Source: Paulownia fortunei
Lineage: Eukaryota > Streptophyta > Magnoliopsida > Lamiales > Paulowniaceae
DNA length: 64,000 nt
Assembly (NCBI GenBank): GCA_019321725.1
Contig: CM033105.1
Span: forward strand, 12,661,632 to 12,725,631
Direction of reading: 5' to 3'
Of this stretch, positions 35,318 through 45,804 are shown piece after piece (positions within the stretch are counted from its first letter, which is position 1; the number at the start of each line of letters is the position of its first letter). The notes below the pieces were generated by a model. It ran no database searches. It was not told where the DNA came from and saw nothing but the letters and a program-made list of their open reading frames with translations. The position numbers and the translations under genes are program-made.

Positions 35318-35322
35318 CCTAT

Positions 35323-36767
35323 CGAATCTCCTAAGAGGCTATGTGATAAGTCGTTCAAGCACTAGTACCTCTTTTAGGATACTTTGTGGTTCTTGAATTT
35401 CTTCAAGTTCTACAACCTCACCTTTTCTATCCAATAGAAATTCCTTCTTAAGAAAGGTGGCATTCCTCAAAGCAAACACGTTTTGTTATGAGGGGTCGTA
35501 GAAATAATATCCAATAAATTTCTTTGGATGCCCCACAAACTTGCATAAAGTTTATCTTGCATCCAACTTATCTCCCACTAATTACTTTACATAAGCAGGG
35601 CAACCCTATACCTTGAGGTATTTATATGAAAGGGTCTTGCCACACCATATTTCATTTGGTGTTTTGGGTACCGACTTGCTTCACACTCTTTTAAATAGAA
35701 CGCCACTAATTCCAGAGCATAGCCCTAGAATAAAAAAGAAATCCCAATGAAACTCATCACGGATTGAACCATGTCAAAAAGTGTTATGTTCCTTCACTTA
35801 ACAACCCTATTCAACTTTTGTGGCAGGCGGAGTCCACTGCAAGAGAATCCCATTCTTTCTTTGATAATCAAGAAACTTTGATCTTAAGTACTCGCCTCCC
35901 TAATGAGATTGAAGAGTCTTAATACTTCGCCTAGTTTGTTTCTCCACTTTATGCTTAAAAACTTTGAACCTTTCATTTTGAATAATCATTGGTAAAGGTA
36001 ATTTAATAGTGGTAGTTTCCTCTAGCACTAACACTTAGTGGCCCACATACATCCGAATGGATCAAATCCAATGGATTTATAGCACTCCACTTGTCCAAAA
36101 AATGGTTGCTTGGTCATTTTTCCATTTAGGCAAGATTCACGTGTTTGAATCACTTGCTGGTCCTCAAGGCCAAGCAATTGTGCCAACTTATCGATTCTCT
36201 TCTTAGAGATATGATCTAGTCTAGCATGACACAAGTATATGGAACTATGATCATCTAATTTTTTTTATTAATTTGTTGAATATGAAAGATGGAGTTTCTT
36301 GGGTAAGATAGTATATAAATTATTTGTCAATACTTCAACGTGAATTAATGAAGAACCATTATAAGAATAATTTTCATTTATAAAGCATAACCCTCTCTAT
36401 TCAAAGCAAGAATAGATAAAATGTTCTCTTATTAATTCAAAAATGTAAATAAAATTATTTTAAAATACCTTAACTCCATTGCTTAACCCTAAGTAGACAA
36501 TCCCTATGATCAATGTGACAACTTTTATTTCATTCCCCAGCCTTAGAGACAATTTCCCTCTACTTAGCTTCATTCTTCTTGTCATCTGTAGCAACCCTTT
36601 GCAGAGATGGGATCATTATCGAATATCCAGTACCTAAGAAGAATTGTTATTGCTTTGTTGAATTCAACAAAATATAAATTCAAATTAAAACCTTTTCTAA
36701 TTCATTTTAACAAGACTATACTTCCATTTCTTCTTCTTGTGCCCTAGCATGCCTTAGTGGTGATATG
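35323..36767 (-). pseudogene. X integrase, protease and gag knuckle relic
   Basis: The reverse strand continues X after the M insertion. Integrase C-terminal and core traces lie at 35330-35960. The zinc domain reads HARLDHISKKRIDKLAQLLG and RESCLNGKMTKQPFFGQVE (36028-36234; the first Cys of CxxC is Arg). A protease trace, VLDI followed by stops and SHL, lies near 36600-36640. A knuckle relic, HHYGMLGHKKKKWK, runs to 36767. There X is cut exactly at the LTR end of Y, so the rest of gag should lie right of the window. Confidence 0.72.
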
Positions 36768-38440
36768 TGTTGGGTTCACTTAACTGTGGGGTGTGCGCAG
36801 TGGAAAAATAAAAAAATTAAATTAAATATCTTATAACAATTATAACACCACCCCGAGTTCGATGTGATTTGTCGATTTCACATTCCATTTGGTTTTTAAG
36901 TGTAAACATAAAAAGATTCGATTTATACCCTTAAAGCACTCCATTTGTTGTAGGGTTTGAAGTAATCAATTACTAGCCCTTTTTCTAAATCTGGTCCATA
37001 GGGATCCAAACATTTTTCCTCTAAAGTAGTCCACACTTTGAGCAAGAACACAGAATCAGAATTCTACTAGTAATTCTGATTCTTTTACTAACCTAATTTT
37101 TTGAGTGTATTTGATGAGAACTAATTCTAAATACCAACTTGTTATAAAAGAACTAAAATACTTTTTGATCAAAAGATAGAGTTCTTTTGATGTTAGAGGA
37201 AGAAGATAGAGAAGAAGAAAAACACGTTTTTCTTTCTTATGTTGTGGCCAAAAATTGGGAGTTCATATTCCTTCAAACTTTTTGGCCCTTATGTCTTATA
37301 GCTAGGGTCAAAAATTACAAGAGTCCCACTCTTGGCATTTTCGCCTCTTTCCTTATTGGTTGGAGGGTTTTTCATTGATCAGAAGTTCTCATAAAAATAT
37401 CCAACTCGATCTCTTCATATCTTCCCAAGATACAAAGAGATAATCATTATCTAATCAACTTAGATAATCCCAAGAATGTCCCATTCTTAGATCTCCATCT
37501 TATTCTAACAACTCTTGTAGGTCTCTATTATTAGGCCTCTTTAAATTGGACATAGAATCTCATTTTAACTCCATAATTAATCCAATTAATTGATTAAGCT
37601 AAAATTTAGTTAATTAATTTAATCTAGCCCACCTAATCAAATTTGGCCTAAATGAATCATGAGAGTCCATGATTCGAAACGTAAATGATTAATAATTGTG
37701 ATTCTATTTCAAGTTGCAATGAATCATGATAAATTGTTAGAAACCCCGTCTAACATTCATCTTACCTTGGCTAAGGACTTTTGAGTTATGAACTATGAAA
37801 ATATAGGAGATTCACTTATTTTTCTAGATAAGTGATGAATCCTTTGTTGGTTACTCATTAACCTCCATACATGCCTATGTAACATGCAACATGTCCCCTT
37901 GTGATTGTCAAGCAATCAGAAGATACATCAAGATGAAACATAATGTGCACAAGGCTGTTATGTTGCGTCAGGTCTAAAGATTAATCGTGTACTATTGTAA
38001 ATTGAAAATTCTTATTTCGGTAGACAATGTCTCCAACTAAAAATTTCGAGCAGGCCTATTCAATGTACTTTTTTTTAACAAGCACCTACATATATGCACT
38101 AGTGTCAGTACTTCAATTTCTATGGAGCGAGACATCTTTCTCATGCGAGCATGCATTATATGCCTAAGTGTATTGGTCTATTCGATATCCTATCTCAAAA
38201 AGAGTTCGACTTAAAACTAATTTAAGACTAAAGCCATAGAGGTATATTTCATGATTACAAACAAATGTGCGACCATGTCCCGTTGCTAAATTTGGTCTAA
38301 TGACTTTATCTAATTAACAGAAGTAATTAAAGATAAAGAAGATGCCTATTTTATTAATATGATTTGAAAAAAATTATTTTACAAATACAAGAGTGTAATA
38401 GATGCCCAATTTAATTAGCATGTCGGGCATTACTCTATCA
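36768..38440 (-). repeat. Y 3' LTR
   Basis: The LTR starts (reverse) TGATAGAGTAATGCCCG at 38440 and ends GTGAACCCAACA at 36768, 1673 bp. It lacks a segment near 37640 present in the Y 5' LTR. The palindrome region (38249-38276) is degraded. The open frame at 37187-37378 is an accident of LTR sequence. Confidence 0.87.
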
Positions 38441-38452
38441 ATCTCCTACTTA
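38441..38452 (-). other. Y polypurine tract
   Basis: ATCTCCTACTTA, the complement of TAAGTAGGAGAT, next to the 3' LTR. Confidence 0.72.
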
Positions 38453-39050
38453 CTCTAGTGCCAAATGCCCAAGTACTTCCGGCCCAACTTCTCAAGATGT
38501 CTGTTGTATACCTTCTGCACTAGGGGTTTAGCTTGTAGGTCTGCTATATTTTCTGCCAAAGCGAATCTCTCCACTACGACGTAGCCTCTACCAAAGATCT
38601 TTATGATCATATGGTATCGCCTTATAATGTGCTTGGATCTTTGAAAAGATCTTGGTTCTTTTACTTGTGCAATGACTCCATTGTTATCACAGTGTATCAG
38701 TACTAGACCAATAATGGATGGAACTAGACCCAACCCTTAGATGAAGTTTCTTATCTAAATAGATTACTTTGTTGCATCACATGCAACAATGTATTCAGCC
38801 TCAGTAGTGGAATTTGCGGTCATCTCTTAGTAGTGTATTCTTATTTCAAGGTAAATCTCTTTACCATTTTATCATGTACGTGAATTGGGATAGTCTGTTC
38901 ATCCTCATTGATCTATCAATATAAATTTTTATTCCTACAATAAAGAATGCTTCTCCAAAATCCTTCGTGGAGAACTAGTTAGACAACTAAGTCTTAGTTG
39001 ACTGCAGCATCCCCACATCATTCCTAATGAGTAGGATGTCATCAACATAT
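38453..39050 (-). pseudogene. Y RNase H and RT C-terminal relic
   Basis: RNase H C-terminus at 38455-38733 reads IHCDNNGVIAQVKE, SKHIIRRYHMI and LAENIADLQAKPL. Near 38848 the sequence jumps from the EAEYIV-type block to RT C-terminal sequence, so roughly the middle of RNase H is deleted. RT runs to 39050, where Z is inserted, and continues at 58265. Confidence 0.8.
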
Positions 39051-39355
39051 TGTTAGAGTAGTGCCCGGCGAGCCAATTAACGGGAAGCTTTTATAATCTT
39101 GTAGAAATATTCTTATTCATAATGTTTAAATAAATAAAAGGTATTTTTTTATCTTTAATTATTTTAATCAATTAGATAAAGTTCCTAGATAGTTGAGATT
39201 GTTCACTTGCTATTCACCTAACACTAGGTAGTTGAGATGTACCACTAGGTGCTTCTCTTGATTTGTGAGATTCTTGGAATTAAGGGGTTAATTCCAATCG
39301 GATTAATTAATTTGATTAATTAATTAGAACATTAAATTTATTCACAATTTAGAAA
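39051..39355 (+). repeat. Z 5' LTR remnant
   Basis: It starts TGTTAGAGTAGTGCCCGGCG. Relative to the 3' LTR it has an internal deletion of about 640 bp (after AAAGTTCCTAG) and then stops near 39355 at a junction with the G LTR that shares only a few bases. Confidence 0.82.
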
Positions 39356-40583
39356 GATGAATAACTTGAACTAATATTGTTTGGAACTTAAAACATAGGA
39401 TCAAATAAGGTTATATCATTCTCTAGAAAGAAAAGTTTAGTTCATCATAGATAAATACAACTTCAAAAAATATAAAAGAAAAAGCATGGAAATTGTTCAT
39501 CAGTTTGTGGAGTGAAAGGAACGGTTGAAACTCTCTTTATCTCCAAAAATGGCTTGTCTTTAAGAATGACTCTTTCTCCCAAGAATGGCTTCTCTTCTAT
39601 CCAGAAAATTGAATGGCTTTTTTCTTTCAAGAACCAATCCTTCAATGCCCCCTTGGTTGATGCCAATCTTCTTCTTTTAACTTATCTAAATGATTTCTTC
39701 TCCAAAAAAATCCTGAAATCCGTCCTCTTTTCATGGATTTTCGCTATTTTCTCTCTACTAATTTAGTGTATCCCACTAGAGCATCACATGGGTAATGATT
39801 TATAGGTGTATCTAATGTGTATATTTCATAAAAATGCCAAAATTCGTGATCCCTTGCCACTTGTCTAAAAAAAAATGCTTAGGCACTGTGTATTCCATTT
39901 CGTAGCTTTGAATGGTACTGAGGTGCCTTGTTTTGGTGCCTAGGTGCCTTGTATTCTATTTTGGCAGCTACAGATAGCACCTAGGTGCCCTGTTTTGGTG
40001 CTTAGGCGCCATTGCTGCTATTTTTTTCTCATTCAATTCAATACTTTAACACTATTCAACCATTTTCAACTAATTTTGGACCTCTTTCTAAGATGAATTG
40101 GCTTTTGATGGCTTGTAATGAATTGTAGATCTATATAGTGAATTTCCATAGGTACTTGAATCAACTAAATATGACATTTGTAGAGAGAGTTATGCCTAAA
40201 ATACCAAGATGTGTCATACCAAAAAAATTTAGCCCAGTGTTGACTCTTAAACTTAGTTTTTCTCATTGAGATCGACATAATTGGATTTGTGGTAACTATA
40301 AAAGTTTTATATCTATCCCTTGGATTTTCAATGGTTTAAGAATCAATTCAAAATGATATTTTAGCAAAGAGTTGTGATTGAAATACAAAAATTGCCATCA
40401 ATCACACCACAATTCGGATTCTTCAACATTTCAACCAAGTTTTTGGTTTCTTTCAATTTCTTCTCCTTTTGTCATTACCTACAAGATTTCAAACTAAATA
40501 TATAAAAGTAACAAAAATACTTGAAAACAAACCAAATGATCATCAAAAGGTATATGAATTATTGGTATAAAACCAACTTATCA
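39356..40583 (-). repeat. G 3' LTR, truncated
   Basis: Matches 54592-55820 in the 5' LTR. The start is TGATAAGTTGGTTTTATACC (reverse, at 40583). The last 615 bp are deleted at the junction with Z. Includes a cluster of TGCCTAGG-type repeats at about 39886-40015. Short open frames here (for example 39512-39766) are not conserved in the sister LTR. Confidence 0.87.
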
Positions 40584-40597
40584 AATACCCCTAAACT
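40584..40597 (-). other. G polypurine tract
   Basis: AATACCCCTAAACT on this strand, AGTTTAGGGGTATT on the element strand, directly before the 3' LTR start. Confidence 0.78.
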
Positions 40598-42060
40598 TGA
40601 AGATTTGCTTGCCCTCAAGCATCAAACATGAAATTCTCAATAACAATCCCTTTATGAATCAAGTAACCAAAGTCAAGAAAGATTTTTCTAACATCTATCT
40701 AAAAAGATTAGAAAATTATATCAAGTTTGCATGTTAACATGCATATTAGTTTCACTTAACTTCATGGTCTTGTGTGTGAGTGTGAAAGTAGTAGTTTATC
40801 AATTTCTATTTATCATCCGGATAGGTTTATAAATCCAACTACTCATATTTGATTCACTTTTGAAGTGCTTACCAAACTCCATAGGCTTCTTTTTCATACT
40901 AATTTCCTATAATGTAGGTAGATCATAGCGTCAAAGATAAAAGGAATTTCCAAAGCTTGTTTTAGAGGCTTGGGTAATGGTGGGAAAATATGGAAAATTG
41001 TAGCTAAAAATCACCCATTTTACACAATTAGACTAGAACCTTTACGAATGAGTACCAATTTATTCATCAATCCCTTCATTTTTCTTTATTGAACATCCCA
41101 TTTTTCTTCTTTTTGATATTGGACTACCCTTAGACTTATTTATTTTATTGTATGTAATGTGGGTCTATTTATTTTGGGGAGTTCAAATCATATATCTCAA
41201 TTCATAATCTCTTCATTTTCATCCTTTTTCAATCTTATCTTCTTTTTATTTTTATTTTTATTTTTGTTTTTTTTTCTTTTTTTCAATACAGTAATTCATT
41301 CAAGAATGATTGTGTAAATGAGAAGAAAAATGGTAGAATATTAGAATTTGTTTTTCCATAAAGCTTGATAATGTGTATAGATTGTCCAAAGAATTGTTTC
41401 AATAGGCTCAAGAGGGGATACTAGAGAATAATTCAAATATAGGTTGGCTTCAAAGGCTCAAACGGTCAAAAAATAGCCTAAATCATCTCCCCAATGTTAT
41501 GCCACCTAGGGTTTTGCCTCGACTAGTGATCAAACATGTTCTAGAGGTTGGTGGGATAATTTAGGAAATAAGTAGACCTTATAAAGCATCTCTAAACAAT
41601 TAAACGTAATTCAACAAACTACTTAGTGCATCAAGATTCACAAGACCTCATAATATAAATAAAACCAAATTTTGATGTTTAGACACGTAAACAAACATAC
41701 ATATTCTAATATTTACTTCTTTTTTTTCAAACATGCACATAGTTTATCACTAAACTTTTCAAGCAACAAGCAATAATTCTAAACTCTTGAACTCCTCTCC
41801 CCTCCCCAAACTTAAGATAAGCATTGTCCTCAATAGTTGAAAGAATTGTAAAACAAGGGGACTTTCCTGAAAATTGTAGTTTTTAGCCTTTAACCTACAA
41901 AAATGAGTAAAAATATCAAGGAACAATCATCATGATATGAAACAACACAAGAATAACAACACTCACACAAACAAGAAGAAAAAGCTTGTGTTGCCTCCCA
42001 AGAAGCACTTTATTTAAAGTTTTTAGCTAGATCGAAACTGAATACCTTAGGTTGCTTCTC
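40598..42060 (-). other. G 3' untranslated region
   Basis: No gene seen. It contains the Athila-type block GAGGACAATGCTTATCTTAA followed by GTTTGGGG (about 41808-41840, reverse) and GTTGCCTCCCAAGAAGC near 41990. These are the intact counterparts of blocks found rearranged in P and M. A T-rich tract lies at about 41220-41285. Confidence 0.6.
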
Positions 42061-43436
42061 CATGTGGAAGATTAACATCTTCCAAATCTCATTGTCGTAA
42101 TAATGTTTCAACCTATGTCCATTGATATGAATAATACGCCATCCTTACCTTTGAGCTCAACCACCCCAAATGGAAAAGTCTTGTTGATAATAAAGGGACC
42201 GGACCATCTAGATTTTAATTTTTTTGGAAAAAAGTTTTAATATAGAATTGAAAAGCAACACAAGTTGTCCGAGTTGAAATTCCCTTCTCAAGATCATTTT
42301 ATCATGCCATTGTTTTATTTTTTCTTTATAGATTTTAGCATTTTTATAAGCATCAAGCCTAAATTCCTCCATTTCATTGAGCAGCAATCGTTTTTCTCCT
42401 ATTGCCTTTGTATCAAAATTTAATTATTGTACAACCCAATATGCTTTATGTTCTAGCTCTATGGGGAGGTGATAAGCTTTTCCATAAACTAATCGATAAG
42501 AAGACATACATCCGGTATGCCCACAATGCATCATCAAGCTTATATGCCCAATCATTTCAATTAATGCTTACCGTTTTCTCAAAGATTTGTTTCATTTCCT
42601 GATTTGAGATTTTGGCTTGTCCATTTGATCGAGGATGGTATCCAAGCGCTACCTTGTGTCTTACACCATACTTAGCCAAAAGGTTATTAAATATTTTATT
42701 GTAAAAATGAGAATATTCATCACTTACAATTACTCTAGGTGTTCCAAAATGAGTGAAAATATGTTTGTGCAAGAATTTAAGCACTACCTTGGCATCATTA
42801 GTAGTATGGCAATTGTTTCTATCTACTTAGAGACATAATCCATAGCGAGCAAAATGTATGCTCGGCCATTTGATAGAGGAAATGATCCCATGAAGTCAAT
42901 CCCCCAAACATCAAAGAGTTCAACTTCCATCATGTTAGTCAAATGAAGCTCATCTAGTATTTATTCAAGCCCTTTGACACATGTCATATGTCTGCACAAA
43001 AGTATAACAATCCTTAAACAAAGTTGGCCAATAAAAATCGGATTGCAATACCTTAAAAACTGTCCTTGCATGGGGATTAATGAAAATGCTTAAGAATTTC
43101 ATTTATTTCCTCCATTGGAATGCATCTCCGAATCACAGAATCTGAACACCATTTGAAAAGCAAGTGATCATCCTATAGATATGATTTCATATCATGTAAG
43201 AATTTTTTTCTTTTGATGATATGTGAGGTTCGGGGGCAATAATCCACTTGCAAGATAATTCACAAAATATACATACCAAGGTAAATTATCTTTGATTGCC
43301 AAAATAACCTCGTCCGGGAAAAATTCTTTAATTGGTCCTTCAAAGTTTTCATTTTTCTGCTCCAACCTCGATAAGTGATTCGCCACCATATTTTCACTTT
43401 TCTTTTTATCTTTGATTTCAAGATCAAATTCTTGAA
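42061..43436 (-). pseudogene. G integrase relic
   Basis: After the RNase H tether ([18 protein letters not shown], 43192-43389) come a broken zinc domain (DFYWPTLFKDCYTF and a later MCQR, histidine part lost) and core traces. The clearest block, 42557-42784, reads FLHKHIFTHFGTPRVIVSDE and YHPRSNGQAKISNQEMKQIF. In Athila relatives the residue after NGQA is the catalytic Glu. Here it is Lys, a G-to-A change. The C-terminal tail with KSRWSGPF and GHRLKHYYDNEIWKM ends near 42065. Several stops are present. Confidence 0.85.
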
Positions 43437-45253
43437 GAAGGAGTATCCACCGGATTAACTTTGATTTTGCATCCTTCTTGGCAAAGAGGTACCTAATAGC
43501 AGTATGATCGGTATATCACCTTGGTACCTAAAGATAAGCACAAAATTTATCAAATGCAAAAACAATGGCTAAAATTTCTTTTTCAGTGGTGGTGTAATTT
43601 TGTTGAGCATCATCAAGTGTTCGGCTTGCATAGTAAATGGCCCATAAAATTTTATTTTTTCTTTGTCCTAACACTGCTCCAACCGCATAATCACTAGCAT
43701 TATACATAAGTTCAAATGGTTGGGTCAAATCTAGTACCACCATAATAGGAGCTGAAATGAGAGCCTTCTTGATGTGATCAAAGGCCTATAAGCAATCAAC
43801 ATTAAAGTCAAATGGCTTATCTTTTTCCAAAAGTTTGCACAAAGGTTTTACAATTTTTCAAATTTTTTTAATGAATCTTCTATAAAACCTGGCATGCCCC
43901 AAAAAACTATGAATAACTTTCACATTGGCTGGTGGTGGAAGTTTATCAATAGCAATAACTTTTGCTCGGACTACCTCAAGTCCTTTAGAGGACACTCGGT
44001 GACCTAAAAAAATAACTTCTTTTACCATAAAATAGCATTTTTTCCAATTTAAAACAAGGTTAGTCTCCTCACATCTCTGCAAAATAAGAGACAGATTATG
44101 TAGACATAAATTGAATGAGGAGCCAAATACTGAAAAATCATCCATAAAAATTTTCATTATGTTCTCCACCATATCATGAAAAATTGTCATCATGCATCTT
44201 TGAAATGTGGCTGGGCATTGCATAATCCAAATGGCATTGTTTGAAAAGCAAAAGTACCATAAGGGCATGTGAATGTTGTTTTTTCTTGGTCTTTGGGTGC
44301 TATGACAATTTGATTGTACCCTGAATAACCATCAAGAAAATAATAGTCTTGATACCCTGTAAGTCGATCTAACATTTGATCAATAAATGGGAGAGGAAAA
44401 TTATCTTTACGAGTAGCGTTGTTGAGTTTTCTATAATCAATACATAGTCGCCAACCTATGACCATTCCTGTTGGTATCAATTGATTATAATCATTTTGAA
44501 TTATGGTCATCCCACCCTTTTTTGAAACTACTTGAACCGGACTCACCCAAGAACTATTAGAAATTGCATAAATAATTCCACCATTCAACTATTTCAGAAC
44601 TTCATTTCTTACAAACTCTTTCATTACAGAATTTAATCTATGTCGATGTTCAATAGATGGTTTGTAAGATTCTTCCATTAAGATTTTATGCATGACAATT
44701 GAAGAACTAATACCTTTTAAATCATAAATTAACCAACCAATAGCAGATTTATGCTCTCTTAAAACACAAAGTAATTTCTCAACCTGTAAAGGAGATAGGG
44801 ATGCTGAAATAATAACCGGATACGTGTTGCTAGCACCTAGAAATTCATACCGCAAATGCTCAGGAAGTGCTTTGAACTCCGGTGATATTATTTGTTCTTT
44901 GATTGCGGTATCTCCTATTGCTTCCTTGCATTTATCTTTTTTCAACTCTACCTCTCCTAATTCAAGAAAGAGCAAGTAATGCATTAAATCATCATTATCA
45001 ATATTATGGTCATTACCTTGCATTATGGAATGAACAATGCATCGCTCTAAAGGTTCCATAGAATTTGTTTGAGAAAATGATCATGCAAGAAAGTTCCTAA
45101 CAGTTCAATCCTATTACAAGTATGTGATTCCATTTGAAACTTCAATATATGATAAACATTAAACATCACTTTATCATTATTAACTCTTAGAGTTAATTCA
45201 CCATGTCGCACATCAATCAAAGCACGCGTGGTAGCAAGGAATGGTCAATCAAA
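43437..45253 (-). pseudogene. G linker-RT-RNase H, copy 3 (next to integrase)
   Basis: Pol linker at 44589-45059 (FKALPEHLRYEFLGASNTYP, REHKSAIGWLIYDLKG), then a TAG, then RT at 43858-44588 with LNGGIIYAISNSSWVSPVQV, RLCIDYRKLNNATRKDNFPL and the catalytic FMDDFSVFGSSF. RNase H is at 43528-43743 (FELMYNASDYAVGAVLGQRK, TTTEKEILAIVFAFDKF). One frameshift lies near 44200. This copy is in the normal position relative to integrase. Length 1817 bp. Confidence 0.9.
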
Positions 45254-45804
45254 GAAGGAGTATCCACTGGATTAACTTTGGTTTTGCATCCTTTTTTGCA
45301 AAGAGGTACCTAATAGTAGTATGATCGGTATATACTATCACCTTGGTACCTAAAGATAAGCACAAAATTTATCAAATGCAAAAATAATGGCTAATATTTC
45401 TTTTTCAAATACCTAAAGACTAGTATTATACATAAGTTCAAATGGTTGGGTCAAATCTAGTACCACCATAATAGGAGCTGAAATGAGAGTCTTCTTGATG
45501 TGATCAAAGGCCTGTAAGCAATCAACATTAAAGTCAAATGGCTTATCTTTTTCCAAAAGTTTGCACAAAGGTTTTACAATTTTTTAAATTTTTTTAATGA
45601 ATCTTCTATAAAACCTGGCATGCCCCAAAAAACTATGAATAGCTTTCACATTGACTATAACTTTATCAATAGTGATGGAAGTTTATCAATAGCAATAACT
45701 TTTGCTCGGACTACCTCAAGTCCTTTGGAGGACACTCGGTGACCTAAAAAAATAACTTCTTTTACCATAAAATGGCATTTTTTCCAATTTAAAACAAGGT
45801 TAGT

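Noticed and set aside
37187..37378. 63-codon frame in the Y 3' LTR, with a similar frame at 62419-62906
   Set aside because: The two similar frames lie in paired LTRs of Y, so similarity reflects LTR homology; they differ in start and frame and have no known domain.
36768..38440. X and Y as a tandem pair sharing one LTR by unequal recombination
   Set aside because: X has no primer site, leader or gag next to this LTR; it is cut inside the zinc knuckle, which fits insertion of Y into X better. Not fully excluded without the right flank.
39512..39766. 84-codon plus-strand frame as a gene
   Set aside because: It lies in the G 3' LTR and is not kept open in the homologous part of the 5' LTR near 54750-54990.
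40598..42060. env-like gene in the 3' region of G
   Set aside because: Some Athila elements carry one, but I see no frame, signal peptide or membrane segment here.
43192..43389. Separate small gene upstream of G integrase
   Set aside because: The sequence is the usual RNase H to integrase tether of Athila pol, not an independent gene.
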